Shown piece by piece: positions 1 to 11,120 of a DNA stretch of 64,000 nucleotides. Below the pieces are notes generated by a model. That model worked only from the letters and a program-made list of their open reading frames with translations, ran no database searches and had not been told where the DNA came from. Numbering within the stretch: position 1 is the stretch's first letter; each line of letters opens with the position of its first letter. The DNA is from Pseudomonadota bacterium (GTDB lineage Bacteria; Pseudomonadota; Gammaproteobacteria; Xanthomonadales; Xanthomonadaceae), in NCBI GenBank assembly GCA_018242425.1, contig JAFEBX010000003.1:310001-374000 (forward strand). The letters are read 5' to 3'. The translations under genes and the position numbers were made by a program.

Positions 1-3
1 TTC

Positions 4-19
4 TTGTTGCATTGCACAA
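4..19. promoter_or_regulatory. TGC-rich imperfect palindrome upstream of the phasin gene
   Basis: The 16 bases TTGTTGCATTGCACAA form an imperfect inverted repeat about 60 bases before the phasin start. A second TGC-containing stretch lies near 31-45. Regulators of the PhaR family that control phasin genes bind TGC-rich sites, so this may be such an operator. The link is inference from motif and position only. Confidence 0.3.
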
Positions 20-81
20 AAATTCAGGTTATGCTGCGACGCACAAATCGGCATTCCGCTGATTTTTTACGGAGCATCACC

Positions 82-477
82 ATGTACCAGCAGTTCAACG
101 ACCAGTTCGCCGCGAACACGCGCCAGTACGCTGAGACTGCCGCGCACATCAACCGCCTCGCCCTGCAGAACGTCGAGCACGTGTTCGGCCTGCAGCTCGC
201 CGCCCTCGAAGAGAACACCGGCGCCGCTTTCGCCTACTTCAACCAGCTGCTCGACGTCCGTGACCTCAATGGTCTGCGCGAAGTCGTGCCGGCCGGCGTC
301 CAGATCGCCCGCGAAAACGTCGAGCGCGCCGTTGTTGCCGGCCAGGAAGCCTACGAGTCCACCGTCAAGACCAACGAGACCATCGGCCAGATCGCCAAGG
401 GTCAGTTCGAGCAGGCCACCAAGAAGGCCACCGAACAGGTCGAGAAGGTCGCCAAGAGCGCCGGTCGCCGCAAGTAA
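82..477 (+). CDS. Phasin family protein
   Basis: This 131-residue protein is predicted to coat polyhydroxyalkanoate granules or to act as a small amphipathic granule-associated or stress protein. It matches the phasin pattern: short, almost entirely helical, without signal peptide or membrane segment, with a Lys/Ala-rich tail (KKATEQVEKVAKSAGRRK). The ATG at 82 follows a GGAG at 71-74. An in-frame codon at 4 would add an unlikely basic leader. A strong hairpin follows the stop, so it is probably monocistronic. No PHA synthase is in the window, so actual polymer binding is untested. Family call is good; substrate is inferred. Confidence 0.8.
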   Translation: MYQQFNDQFAANTRQYAETAAHINRLALQNVEHVFGLQLAALEENTGAAFAYFNQLLDVRDLNGLREVVPAGVQIARENVERAVVAGQEAYESTVKTNETIGQIAKGQFEQATKKATEQVEKVAKSAGRRK

Positions 478-507
478 TACGTTTCACGCTTCACCTCGTG
501 GTTGTGA

Positions 508-535
508 AAGCCCGGCTTCGGCCGGGCTTTTTTTT
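508..535 (+). terminator. Rho-independent terminator after the phasin gene
   Basis: AAGCCCGGC and GCCGGGCTT pair around a TTCG tetraloop and are followed by a run of eight T (528-535). It lies 30 bases after the phasin stop codon. Confidence 0.9.
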
Positions 536-633
536 GCGTGATGATCAAGCTTCGCGCGACATGACCTCCAAGGTCATTGCCGCTGGCCGATGCCGCTCGC
601 AAGCTGCCCGCCATCCAATCCGTGATGGCACCG

Positions 634-1179
634 ATGACGACTCTCCGCACACTCCTGTTCGCGCTCGCGATCGCGGCCACGCCGCTGGCCACCTCCGCTG
701 CAACGCCGCAGTCCGATGCCGAACACGCGCGACTGGCGACATTGGCCGGGCACTGGGCGGTCGTCCAGACGATGTGGACGTCGCCCGGCAAGGCACCGCA
801 GGTCGATCGCGGCAGCGCGATGATCACGCCGGTGTTGAATGGCAGCCGCCTGCGCCAGGAACTGCACATCGACGCCAGGGACAAGCCGTTCGACGGACTC
901 GGCTACCTCGGCTACGACAACGCCAGCCACGAGTACTACAGCACCTGGATGGACATCAATTTCCCGGGAATCATCGTCGCGACCGGCGGATACGATGCCG
1001 CAGGCGCGAGTTACACCTTCCGCACCACGCTGGCGGATGGCGTCAATCCCGGCGCGAAGATCGGCTTGCGCGAAGTGCTGCACGCGATCGACGCCAACCA
1101 CTTCAGCTACGAGTACCACGAAGACCGCGGCAAGGGCGAAGCACTGGCGGTGCGCCTGGAATACACCCGCGTCAACTAG
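634..1179 (+). CDS. Secreted DUF1579-like protein
   Basis: A 181-residue exported protein of unknown function. The start at 634 gives a clean signal peptide (MTTLRTLLFALAIAATPLA) with likely cleavage after TSAA. In-frame starts at 577 and 625 would only lengthen the leader. The mature part has a lipocalin-like beta pattern seen in DUF1579 proteins (GHWAVVQTMWTSPG near the start, then GYLGYDNASHEYYSTWMD). It is convergent with the XRE regulator gene and overlaps it by 8 bases. The fold assignment is from recollection of the family, so function is left open. Confidence 0.65.
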   Translation: MTTLRTLLFALAIAATPLATSAATPQSDAEHARLATLAGHWAVVQTMWTSPGKAPQVDRGSAMITPVLNGSRLRQELHIDARDKPFDGLGYLGYDNASHEYYSTWMDINFPGIIVATGGYDAAGASYTFRTTLADGVNPGAKIGLREVLHAIDANHFSYEYHEDRGKGEALAVRLEYTRVN

Positions 1180-1969
1180 TGCGAGCGAGGTCGGCGCACA
1201 CGGCGGCGGTGTGGTCGTCGGCAGGGAAGGCGCAATCGATGCGCATCTCGTCCAGCGTGATGTTGCGTGGCGTCGAGAAAGTGGTGATCGTTTCGAAGAA
1301 ACTCAGATCACCGCGACTGCTGCGGAAGGTCATCGTCAGGATCGGTGACGGCGCGCCGATGGCATCGCGATGCTGCCAGTTCCCGGGCACGCCGGGATAG
1401 CGCAGGATTTCATCCAGCAAAGCCTGTCCGCGACCGTCACCCGGCGAAGTGACGATTTCCTGATGGAGATGGCGGATGAATTTTTCCGCGACTTCTTCCC
1501 AGTTGACGATGAAGGCGCGGATGTCCTCGGGATCGAACACCTGGTGGAGGATGTTGGTGTGCGGACTCTGGCGCCCCGACATCACCAGCTGGTTGATGCG
1601 GATGGCGCCGTCGTTGACCTGCAGCACGTTCCAGTAACGATCGAGCACGAAGGCCGGATACGGCTCCTGGTGGGCGACGATCATGCCGACCGCGCGCCGC
1701 ATCATGTCCAGCGCCGGCGCATCGATCGCGCTCTCGGCGTAGTGCGGCGCGTAACCTGCAGCGACCATCAGCGCGTTGCGTTCGCGCAACGGCATCGCCA
1801 GCACGTCGGCGATCCGCGCCAGCACGCCACGCCCCGCCTGCGCCTTGCCGGTTTCGATGTAGCTGAGGTGGCGGGTGGAAATGCCCGATTCCAGCGCGAG
1901 GTCGAGCTGGCTGAGCCGGCGCAGTCCGCGCCATTCGCGCAGGAGATGCCCGATCGGCGGATGCGTCAT
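1172..1969 (-). CDS. XRE-family transcriptional regulator with MmyB-like C-terminal domain
   Basis: A 265-residue DNA-binding regulator. Residues about 5-65 form a Cro/cI helix-turn-helix (LSQLDLALESGISTRHLSYI, then ETGKAQ). The remainder resembles the MmyB-like ligand-binding domain, with the typical FVLDRYWNVLQVN stretch and a GDLSFFETITTF strand near the end. The ATG at 1969 is preferred over a codon at 1990 that would overlap bioD. It lies 8 bases after the bioD stop on the same strand, so the two may be cotranscribed. Family members regulate diverse metabolic genes; the target here is unknown. Confidence 0.85.
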   Translation of the reverse strand: MTHPPIGHLLREWRGLRRLSQLDLALESGISTRHLSYIETGKAQAGRGVLARIADVLAMPLRERNALMVAAGYAPHYAESAIDAPALDMMRRAVGMIVAHQEPYPAFVLDRYWNVLQVNDGAIRINQLVMSGRQSPHTNILHQVFDPEDIRAFIVNWEEVAEKFIRHLHQEIVTSPGDGRGQALLDEILRYPGVPGNWQHRDAIGAPSPILTMTFRSSRGDLSFFETITTFSTPRNITLDEMRIDCAFPADDHTAAVCADLARTS

Positions 1970-1977
1970 CGTGTTGC

Positions 1978-2613
1978 TCAACCTTCCCACTCCAGCACGG
2001 CCAGTCGCGGCACCGGCAGCACGCGATCGAGGATGGCGATGTTGTCGTCACGATGCGACATCTCCGGATCGATGCCGTTGCCGATCCAGCCGACCAGATC
2101 GCAGCCGTCGGCAAGGATCGCGCGCGCGGTCGCACGCGCCTGGTGCACGCAGCCGAGGCGCAACCCCACCACCATCACCACCGGCAGGTTGAGCGAACGC
2201 ACCAGCTCCGATTGTTCGAACAACGGCATCAGCGGCGCCAGCCAGCCCCCGACGCCCTCGACGACCACGCCATCGGCGAGCTGCGCCAAACGGAAGTGCG
2301 CAGTAACGATATTGATCGGATCGATGACGATGCCGGCGTCGCGCGCCGCCAGTTCCGGCGCCAGCGGCAACTCCAGCGCATAGGGATTGATGTCGGCATA
2401 GGGGGCTTCGACGTTCGCGGCCGCGATCAGCGCTTCGGCATCCTCGCTGCGCCATTCGCCGTCGCGCCATGTGCAGCCACTGGCGACCGGCTTCATGCCA
2501 ATGACGCGGCGGCCCTCCAGCGCGTGCTGGCGCAGCAACCACGCCGAGGCATGCGTCTTGCCGATGCCGGTATCGGTGCCGGTCACATAACAATTGCGGG
2601 GCAGCCTGTTCAT
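1978..2613 (-). CDS. bioD: Dethiobiotin synthase
   Basis: This 211-residue enzyme carboxylates 7,8-diaminopelargonate to dethiobiotin using ATP, the penultimate step of biotin synthesis. The P-loop GTDTGIGKT sits at residues 12-20 and is followed by the substrate-loop motif KPVASGC; VVEGVGGWLAPL is the usual third motif. Length is normal for BioD. The ATG at 2613 is the first start before the P-loop. It is separate from any other bio gene in the window and reads into the XRE regulator gene downstream. A divergent promoter region of about 40 bases separates it from the methionine sulfoxide reductase gene. Confidence 0.95.
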   Translation of the reverse strand: MNRLPRNCYVTGTDTGIGKTHASAWLLRQHALEGRRVIGMKPVASGCTWRDGEWRSEDAEALIAAANVEAPYADINPYALELPLAPELAARDAGIVIDPINIVTAHFRLAQLADGVVVEGVGGWLAPLMPLFEQSELVRSLNLPVVMVVGLRLGCVHQARATARAILADGCDLVGWIGNGIDPEMSHRDDNIAILDRVLPVPRLAVLEWEG

Positions 2614-2655
2614 CCTTTCATTATCACCAGAAGTGGGGCGCGATAAACTGTGCCG

Positions 2656-3141
2656 ATGTTCACCGCCGCCACCCTCGCCGGCAGCAAGCCGGAACAGTAC
2701 GCGCAGCTGCTGGAACAGGCCGAAGCCCTGCTCCACGACGAGCGCGACCGCATCGCCAATGCCGCGAACCTGTCGGCGCTGGTCTACAACGCGCTGCCTG
2801 CACTCAACTGGGTCGGTTTCTATCTGTACGACGGCACCGAGCTGGTGGTCGGTCCGTTCCAGGGACTGCCCGCCTGCGTCCGCATCCCGCTCGACAAGGG
2901 CGTGTGCGGTGCCGCCGCGCGCACCCGCACCACCCAGCGGGTGGAAGACGTGCACGCCTTCCCCGGCCACATCGCCTGCGATTCGGCATCGCGTTCGGAG
3001 CTGGTGGTGCCGCTGGTTGCAGGCGACGGCTCGCTGATCGGCGTGTTCGATCTCGACAGCCCGGAGCCGGCACGCTTCGACGCAGAAGACCAGCGCGGGC
3101 TGGAAGCGATCGCTGCTGTTTTCGTGAAGTCGCTGGCGTAA
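2656..3141 (+). CDS. Free methionine-(R)-sulfoxide reductase (GAF domain)
   Basis: A 161-residue cytosolic GAF-fold enzyme that reduces free methionine-R-sulfoxide with thioredoxin. The three catalytic or resolving cysteines of the family are present at C74 (GLPAC), C84 (GVCG) and C108 (HIACDS), each exactly ten residues before the E. coli YebR/MsrC positions 84, 94 and 118. The signature FPGHIACDSASRSELVVPL is intact. The ATG at 2656 is chosen over an in-frame GTG at 2650. It is divergent from bioD and convergent with glmS, 9 bases apart. Confidence 0.93.
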   Translation: MFTAATLAGSKPEQYAQLLEQAEALLHDERDRIANAANLSALVYNALPALNWVGFYLYDGTELVVGPFQGLPACVRIPLDKGVCGAAARTRTTQRVEDVHAFPGHIACDSASRSELVVPLVAGDGSLIGVFDLDSPEPARFDAEDQRGLEAIAAVFVKSLA

Positions 3142-3150
3142 GAGTCCGCG

Positions 3151-4983
<1,833 letters not shown>

Positions 4984-5032
4984 GGATTCCGCACCTCTCC
5001 TGGGAAGCGCCCATTCTAGCGGGCTGCGGTGA

Positions 5033-5066
5033 GTGTCCGCGGACGTCCGGGCACCGGCATGGACAC
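5033..5066. promoter_or_regulatory. Candidate activator-binding palindromes upstream of the sigma-54 promoter
   Basis: Overlapping perfect palindromes GTCCGCGGAC (5035-5044) and GGACGTCC (5041-5048) lie inside a wider inverted pair, GTGTCC at 5033-5038 and GGACAC at 5061-5066. They are about 70-100 bases before the expected transcription start, where NtrC-type activators usually bind. Binding by the regulator encoded at 9791-11119 is inference. Confidence 0.4.
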
Positions 5067-5108
5067 GCGAAAGACGACGTTCAGCCAATCGGATCAATGG
5101 CTTGGCGT

Positions 5109-5123
5109 TGGCACGCGGCTTGC
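5109..5123 (+). promoter_or_regulatory. Sigma-54 (-24/-12) promoter of the exporter/two-component operon
   Basis: TGGCAC, five bases, then TTGC is a direct match to the RpoN consensus. The invariant GG (5110-5111) and GC (5122-5123) have exactly 10 bases between them. Transcription would start near 5135, about 30 bases before the first gene. The same operon encodes an NtrC-family activator, the type of protein needed to open such promoters. Confidence 0.8.
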
Positions 5124-5165
5124 GTAAGGAGGATGACGATTTCTTCATTTTCATCATCCGCACCC

Positions 5166-6440
5166 ATGGCCATCCGCGACACCTCCGCCCAGGACACCCG
5201 GCTCAATACCGACCGCCCTTCGCCCGCACGCCGCAAGCGCATCCTCATGATCGCCGCGGCCGCGATCGCCCTGCTCGCGCTGATCGGCTGGATCGGCATG
5301 AACTGGCTCGCCGGTGGACGTTCCGTCGACGCATCGCGGGTGCGCATCGCCACCGTCAAGCGCGGCGACCTGGTGCGCGACATCGCCGCCGAAGGCCGGG
5401 TGATCGCATCGAACAGTCCCAGCCTTTATGCGATCGCCGGCGGCACGGTGAACCTGCACGTGGTTGCCGGTGATGCAGTGAAGGAAGGTGATGTCCTCGC
5501 CGAGATCGACAGCCCTGAACTGCGCTCCAAGCTGGCGCAGGAAGAATCGACGCTGGCGAGCATGGAGGCCGACGCCGGGCGCGCGACGCTGGACGCCCAA
5601 CTGGCGCGATCGAATGCGCAGAAGGCGCTCGACCAGGCCCAGATCGACAACACCACCGCGACCCGCGACCTGCAGCGCTACCGGCGCGGCTATGAAGGCG
5701 GCGCGCTTCCGCAGATCACCCTTGCCACTGCCCAGGACACGATGAAGAAGGCCGAGCTCGGCCTGTCGACTGCCCAACGCAACTTCAAGCTGCAGGGTGC
5801 CAGCGCATCGCTGGACGCGCGCAACAAGCATCTCCTTGCCGATCGCCAGCGTTCGGTGGTGACCGAACTGCGTCGCCAGGTCGATGCCCTGAAGATCCGC
5901 GCGCCCTTCGATGGCCAGGTCGGCCAGGTCTTCGTGCAGCCGCGCTCCAACCTGCAGGCCAATGCCGCGGTGCTGAGCGTGGTCGACCTGTCGCGCTTCG
6001 ACGTCGAGATCAAGGTGCCGGAGAGTTTCGCCCGCGACCTCGCCATCGGCATGCCGGCGCAGCTCAGCGGCAACAACAAGACCTATGCCGCCAACGTCAT
6101 CGCGGTGTCGCCGGAAGTGGTGAACGGCGAAGTGAGTGCACGCCTGCGCTTCGCCGAAGGCCAGCAACCGCCTGGCTTGCGCCAGAGCCAGCGCCTGTCC
6201 GCGCGCATCCTGCTGGATACCCGCCGCAACGTGTTGATGGCCGAACGCGGTCCGGCGCTCGACCAGTCGAGCACGCAGGCGTGGCTGATGGACGGCTCGA
6301 CCGCATCGCGCCATCCGGTCAAGGTCGGCGCCGCCAGCATCGATTCCATCGAAATCGTTTCCGGCCTGCAGGAGGGCGACAAGGTCGTCATCTCCGGTGC
6401 CGAGGATTTCGGCAACAACGAACGCATCCGGATTCACTAA
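5166..6440 (+). CDS. HlyD/MacA-like periplasmic adaptor subunit
   Basis: A 424-residue membrane-fusion protein that should link the inner-membrane exporter to an outer-membrane channel. After a basic cytoplasmic segment (ARRKR) there is one membrane anchor (about residues 25-46), then a biotinyl-lipoyl-like domain ([20 protein letters not shown]), a long coiled-coil hairpin (about 110-240) and beta-barrel and membrane-proximal domains. The ATG at 5166 has no clear Shine-Dalgarno sequence. An in-frame ATG at 5133 sits directly against AAGGAGG but would lie at or before the sigma-54 transcription start. First gene of the operon. The transported substrate is unknown. Confidence 0.88.
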   Translation: MAIRDTSAQDTRLNTDRPSPARRKRILMIAAAAIALLALIGWIGMNWLAGGRSVDASRVRIATVKRGDLVRDIAAEGRVIASNSPSLYAIAGGTVNLHVVAGDAVKEGDVLAEIDSPELRSKLAQEESTLASMEADAGRATLDAQLARSNAQKALDQAQIDNTTATRDLQRYRRGYEGGALPQITLATAQDTMKKAELGLSTAQRNFKLQGASASLDARNKHLLADRQRSVVTELRRQVDALKIRAPFDGQVGQVFVQPRSNLQANAAVLSVVDLSRFDVEIKVPESFARDLAIGMPAQLSGNNKTYAANVIAVSPEVVNGEVSARLRFAEGQQPPGLRQSQRLSARILLDTRRNVLMAERGPALDQSSTQAWLMDGSTASRHPVKVGAASIDSIEIVSGLQEGDKVVISGAEDFGNNERIRIH

Positions 6441-6508
6441 AGCACGCCCACTGAAACACGCCCACTGATTCCCATCCACTTATTCCATATCCGCAAGAGG
6501 AAACCGCC

Positions 6509-7228
<720 letters not shown>

Positions 7229-7229
7229 C

Positions 7230-8525
7230 ATGCTCGCCTACTATTTCAGCCTGGCCTGGCGCAGCCTGCGCCAGAACCGCGCGCTCACCGTGTTGATGGT
7301 GCTGACGCTCGCGGTCGGCATCGGTGCGACCATGACCACGCTCACCGTGTTCAAGACGCTGTCGCGCGATCCGATTCCGCAGAAGAGCGACAAGCTGTAC
7401 CGCGTGCAGCTCGACATGTATCCGGCGGACGTCAAGAACAGCGACAACGAGCCGCCGGACGACATCTCGCGCTTCGACGCCGAGACCCTGCTGGCCCAGC
7501 ACCGCGCCAAGGCCCAGGTGATCACCAATGGTGGCGACGCCGCCCTCGAAATCGGCACGCAGACGCCGATGAGCGCGAGCATGCGCTACGCCACTGCCGA
7601 CTTCTTCGAGATGTTCCAGGTTCCGATCCGCTACGGACATGGCTGGAACGCCAACGATGACGCATCGCGTTCGCGCGTGGCCGTTCTGTCGGACGAACTC
7701 AATGAGAAAGTCTTCGGCGGCACCGACAGCGTCGGCAAGACCATCCGCATCGATGGCACGCCGTTCACCGTGATCGGCGTCGCCGGCCACTGGCGTCCGG
7801 ACCCGCGTTACTACGACGTCAACAACCAGCGCTATGGCGGCACCGAGCAGGTCTACATGCCGTTCAGCACCTCGCGCGACCTCAAGCTCGGCATCAGCGG
7901 CAACATGAACTGCTACCGGGCGTCGAACGAGGAAAGCACCGCGCTCAACGTGCCCTGCGTCTGGCTGCAGTACTGGGTGCAACTGGATTCGCCGGCGGAA
8001 GCCGCAGCCTACAAGGCGTACCTCGTCAACTATTCGGAACAGCAGCGCGCCGCCGGCCGCTACAGCCGCCCGCCGAATGTGCGCCTGCGCAACGTGATGG
8101 AGTGGCTGGACTACCGCAAGATCGTGCCGTCCGACGCCCACCTGCAACTGTGGCTGGCGCTTGGCTTCCTGATAGTCTGCCTGGTCAACGTGGTCGGCCT
8201 GCTGATGGCGAAATTCCTGCGCAAGCAGGGCGAAATCGGCGTGCGCCGCGCATTGGGCGCCACCCGCCGCGACATCTTCATCCAGTTCCTGATGGAAGCC
8301 GGCGTGGTCGGCCTGGTCGGCAGCATCGGCGGCCTGCTGCTGTCGTTGCTCGGCCTGTGGGCAGTGCGCCATCAGCCGAGCGGCTACGCGGAAATCATCC
8401 ATCTCGATCCGGCATTGCTCGCGCTCACCATCGTGCTCGGCGTCATCGCCACGCTGCTGGCGGGATTGCTGCCGGCCTTCCGCGCAATGCGCATCACCCC
8501 CGCCATCCAGCTCAAGACGCAGTAA
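7230..8525 (+). CDS. ABC transporter permease, FtsX/MacB family (first of two)
   Basis: A 431-residue permease with one N-terminal membrane helix (residues about 20-40), a large periplasmic MacB_PCD domain (about 45-300) and three C-terminal helices of the FtsX domain, including the conserved coupling stretch RKQGEIGVRRALGATRRDI. The ATG at 7230 follows the ATPase stop immediately. The periplasmic domain contains several cysteines (MNCYRASNEES, LNVPCVW) that may form a disulfide. It probably forms a heterodimer with the next permease. Confidence 0.92.
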   Translation: MLAYYFSLAWRSLRQNRALTVLMVLTLAVGIGATMTTLTVFKTLSRDPIPQKSDKLYRVQLDMYPADVKNSDNEPPDDISRFDAETLLAQHRAKAQVITNGGDAALEIGTQTPMSASMRYATADFFEMFQVPIRYGHGWNANDDASRSRVAVLSDELNEKVFGGTDSVGKTIRIDGTPFTVIGVAGHWRPDPRYYDVNNQRYGGTEQVYMPFSTSRDLKLGISGNMNCYRASNEESTALNVPCVWLQYWVQLDSPAEAAAYKAYLVNYSEQQRAAGRYSRPPNVRLRNVMEWLDYRKIVPSDAHLQLWLALGFLIVCLVNVVGLLMAKFLRKQGEIGVRRALGATRRDIFIQFLMEAGVVGLVGSIGGLLLSLLGLWAVRHQPSGYAEIIHLDPALLALTIVLGVIATLLAGLLPAFRAMRITPAIQLKTQ

Positions 8526-8540
8526 GCGCGAGGACTTGCC

Positions 8541-9767
8541 ATGAACCAGATCCGCCCGATCCTCTCGACGCTGACCCGGCACAAGTCGGCCGTCCTCATC
8601 CTGATGCTGGAAGTCGCGCTCACCTGCGCCATCCTCTGCAACGCCATCAACCTGGTGCGCCTGCGCGTCGATGCCATCAATTCACCGCTCGGCATCGACG
8701 AATCCGTGCTGTCCTTCCTGCAGGTGTCCGGAATCGGCAACGATGCCAATGCGCTTGCGTTGAGCCGCACCGACAAGGAATCGATCCGCGCGATTCCCGG
8801 CGTGGAGTCGGTGGCGCTGGTCAACCAGACCCCGCTGCAGAACGGCTCGTGGAACAGCAGTTTCGAACTCACGCCGGACGCCCGCGGCGGCCGCGACAAC
8901 AACGCCACGCTGTACATGGGCGACGACGACATGGTGCGCACCTTTGGCGCGCATATCGTCCGCGGGCGCGCCTTCAACCCCGAGGAATACCTCGACGTCC
9001 CGGACGTGGCGGCCGCCTCGGCGGCACTGCCGCGGGCGATCATCATCACCGAGGCATTCGCCAGGCGCATGTTCCCGGATTCCGATGCGCTGGGGAAATC
9101 GCTGTACCTCGACACCACGCCGATCCCGATCGTCGGCATCGTCGATCGCTTGCAACGCCCGGGCCGCGATTCCAGCCTGGAAAGCGCGCAGTATTCCGTG
9201 CTGATCCCGTTCCGCCAGCCGTTCACTCTGGCGAATTACATCATCCGTACCAAACCCGGCGTCAATCGCGGCGAAGTGCTGAAGGCCGCCGTCGCCGCGC
9301 TGCAAAAGAACGACGCCCACCGCATCATCGGCGACCAGAAGACGTTCGCGGAATTGCGCGACGACTACTATGCGCAACAGAAGTCGATGATCTGGCTGTT
9401 GTCGGGCGTGACCCTGGTGTTGTTGATGGTCACCGCCTTCGGCATCGTCGGGTTGGCCAGCTTCTGGGTTCAGCAGCGCACCAAGCAGATCGGCGTGCGT
9501 CGTGCACTCGGCGCCACCCGTGGCGACATCCTGCGCTATTTCCAGACCGAGAACTTCCTGATCGTGACCGGCGGCGTGGTGTTGGGCATGACGCTGGCGT
9601 TCGCCATCAACCAGTTGCTGATGGCGAAATACGAATTGCCGCGCCTGCCCTGGCCCTACCTGCCGATCGGCGCGGTGGTGCTGTGGTTGCTCGGGCAACT
9701 TGCGGTGTTGTGGCCGGCCCTGCGCGCGGCTTCGATCCCGCCGGCGACCGCGACCCGCAGCGTGTGA
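8541..9767 (+). CDS. ABC transporter permease, FtsX/MacB family (second of two)
   Basis: A 408-residue permease with the same architecture as its upstream neighbour: N-terminal helix (LILMLEVALTCAILCNAI), periplasmic domain, and three C-terminal helices around TKQIGVRRALGATRGDILRY. The shared coupling-helix motif marks the two as paralogous halves of one transporter. It starts 15 bases after the first permease, with the regulator gene 23 bases downstream. Two-permease plus separate ATPase sets of this type export peptides, lipids or antibiotics in other bacteria; the cargo cannot be read here. Confidence 0.92.
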   Translation: MNQIRPILSTLTRHKSAVLILMLEVALTCAILCNAINLVRLRVDAINSPLGIDESVLSFLQVSGIGNDANALALSRTDKESIRAIPGVESVALVNQTPLQNGSWNSSFELTPDARGGRDNNATLYMGDDDMVRTFGAHIVRGRAFNPEEYLDVPDVAAASAALPRAIIITEAFARRMFPDSDALGKSLYLDTTPIPIVGIVDRLQRPGRDSSLESAQYSVLIPFRQPFTLANYIIRTKPGVNRGEVLKAAVAALQKNDAHRIIGDQKTFAELRDDYYAQQKSMIWLLSGVTLVLLMVTAFGIVGLASFWVQQRTKQIGVRRALGATRGDILRYFQTENFLIVTGGVVLGMTLAFAINQLLMAKYELPRLPWPYLPIGAVVLWLLGQLAVLWPALRAASIPPATATRSV

Positions 9768-9790
9768 CGGTGACCGACTAGAATCCCGTC

Positions 9791-11119
9791 ATGGCCACTG
9801 TCCTCGTCATCGACGACAACTCCAGCGTGATCACCGCGCTGGAGTTGCTGTTTGCCCTCCACGGCATCGAAACCGTCGGCGCCACCACGCCTGACGCCGG
9901 CATCGCCCGCATGATGCGCGGCGACATCGACCTGGTGATCCAGGACATGAACTTCGACGCCGATACCACCTCGGGTGACGAAGGCGCGGCATTGTTCCAG
10001 CGCCTTCATGGGCAGTGGCCCGATGTCCCGATCGTCCTGCTGACGGCATGGACCGAACTGGAACGCGCGGTCGAACTTATCAAGGCCGGCGCCGCCGACT
10101 ACGTCGGCAAGCCATGGGATGACCACAAGCTGATCGCGACGATCAACAATCTGCTGGAACTGTCGGAGGCGCGCCGCGAACTCGCGCGTTCCGCGCGCGC
10201 CAGCCGCGAGCGCCGCGCGTCGCTGTCGCGCGAACACGACCTGCGCGGCGTGGTCTACGCCGACGACGCCACCGAGCGCGTATTGAGCCTGGCTGTGCAG
10301 GTCGCGCGTTCGCCGTTGCCCGTGCTCATTACCGGCCCCAACGGCAGCGGCAAGGAAAAGATCGCCGAGATCCTCCACGCCAATTCCGGTCGCAGCGGCC
10401 CGTTCGTCGCGGTGAATTGCGGGGCCTTGCCGAGCGAGTTGATCGAAGCCGAACTGTTCGGCGCCGAAGCGGGCGCCTATACCGGCGCCAACAAGGCGCG
10501 CGAAGGCCGCTTCGAAGCGGCCGACGGCGGCACGCTGTTCCTCGATGAAATCGGCACCCTGCCCGCGGCCGGGCAGACGCGCCTGTTGCGCGTGCTCGAA
10601 ACCGGGCGCTTCACCCGACTTGGCAGCACCCGCGAGCGCAGCGTCGACGTGCGCGTGCTGAGTGCAACCAATGCCGACCTTCCGGCGAAGATCCGCGACG
10701 GCAGCTTCCGCGAAGACCTCTACTATCGGCTCAACACCATCGAACTGCGCCTGCCGCCGCTGTCGGCGCGCCCCGCCGACATCCTGCCGCTGGCGCGTCA
10801 CTTCCTCGGTGCGGAACGCACGCTGTCTGCCGATGCCGAACGTGCCCTGCTGCGCCATCGCTGGCCCGGCAACGTGCGCGAACTGCGCAACATCATGCAA
10901 CGTGCCGGGCTGCTGTCGACGGAGCAGATGGTCGATGCCGCGACGCTCGATCTTCCCGAAGCGGACAACATTGCCGATGCGCAGGAAATCCCCGCCGACG
11001 AGATCGTGCGGGTGCTGCGCGCCCACCATGGCGTGATCGCGCAGGCCGCGGTGGAGCTCGGCCTGACCCGCCAGTCGCTGTATCGCCGCATGGAGCGGCT
11101 CGGCATCCCGAGGCGCTGA
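9791..11119 (+). CDS. NtrC-family sigma-54-dependent response regulator
   Basis: A 442-residue activator. The receiver domain (residues 1 to about 125) has acidic residues D8 and D9, phosphoacceptor D52 (LVIQDMNF) and the conserved Lys in YVGKPW. The AAA+ domain (about 150-370) has Walker A GPNGSGKEK and the sigma-54 contact loop GAYTGA, a common variant of GAFTGA, plus Walker B GGTLFLDEIG. A Fis-type helix-turn-helix ends the protein (AAVELGLTRQSLYRRMERLG). It sits between the exporter genes and its kinase, and a sigma-54 promoter opens the operon, so positive autoregulation is likely. Confidence 0.96.
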   Translation: MATVLVIDDNSSVITALELLFALHGIETVGATTPDAGIARMMRGDIDLVIQDMNFDADTTSGDEGAALFQRLHGQWPDVPIVLLTAWTELERAVELIKAGAADYVGKPWDDHKLIATINNLLELSEARRELARSARASRERRASLSREHDLRGVVYADDATERVLSLAVQVARSPLPVLITGPNGSGKEKIAEILHANSGRSGPFVAVNCGALPSELIEAELFGAEAGAYTGANKAREGRFEAADGGTLFLDEIGTLPAAGQTRLLRVLETGRFTRLGSTRERSVDVRVLSATNADLPAKIRDGSFREDLYYRLNTIELRLPPLSARPADILPLARHFLGAERTLSADAERALLRHRWPGNVRELRNIMQRAGLLSTEQMVDAATLDLPEADNIADAQEIPADEIVRVLRAHHGVIAQAAVELGLTRQSLYRRMERLGIPRR

Positions 11120-11120
11120 C

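Noticed and set aside
4984..5100. Possible glmS leader ribozyme
   Set aside because: glmS ribozymes are known from Firmicutes; nothing here shows the required core, and the dyads fit protein binding better.
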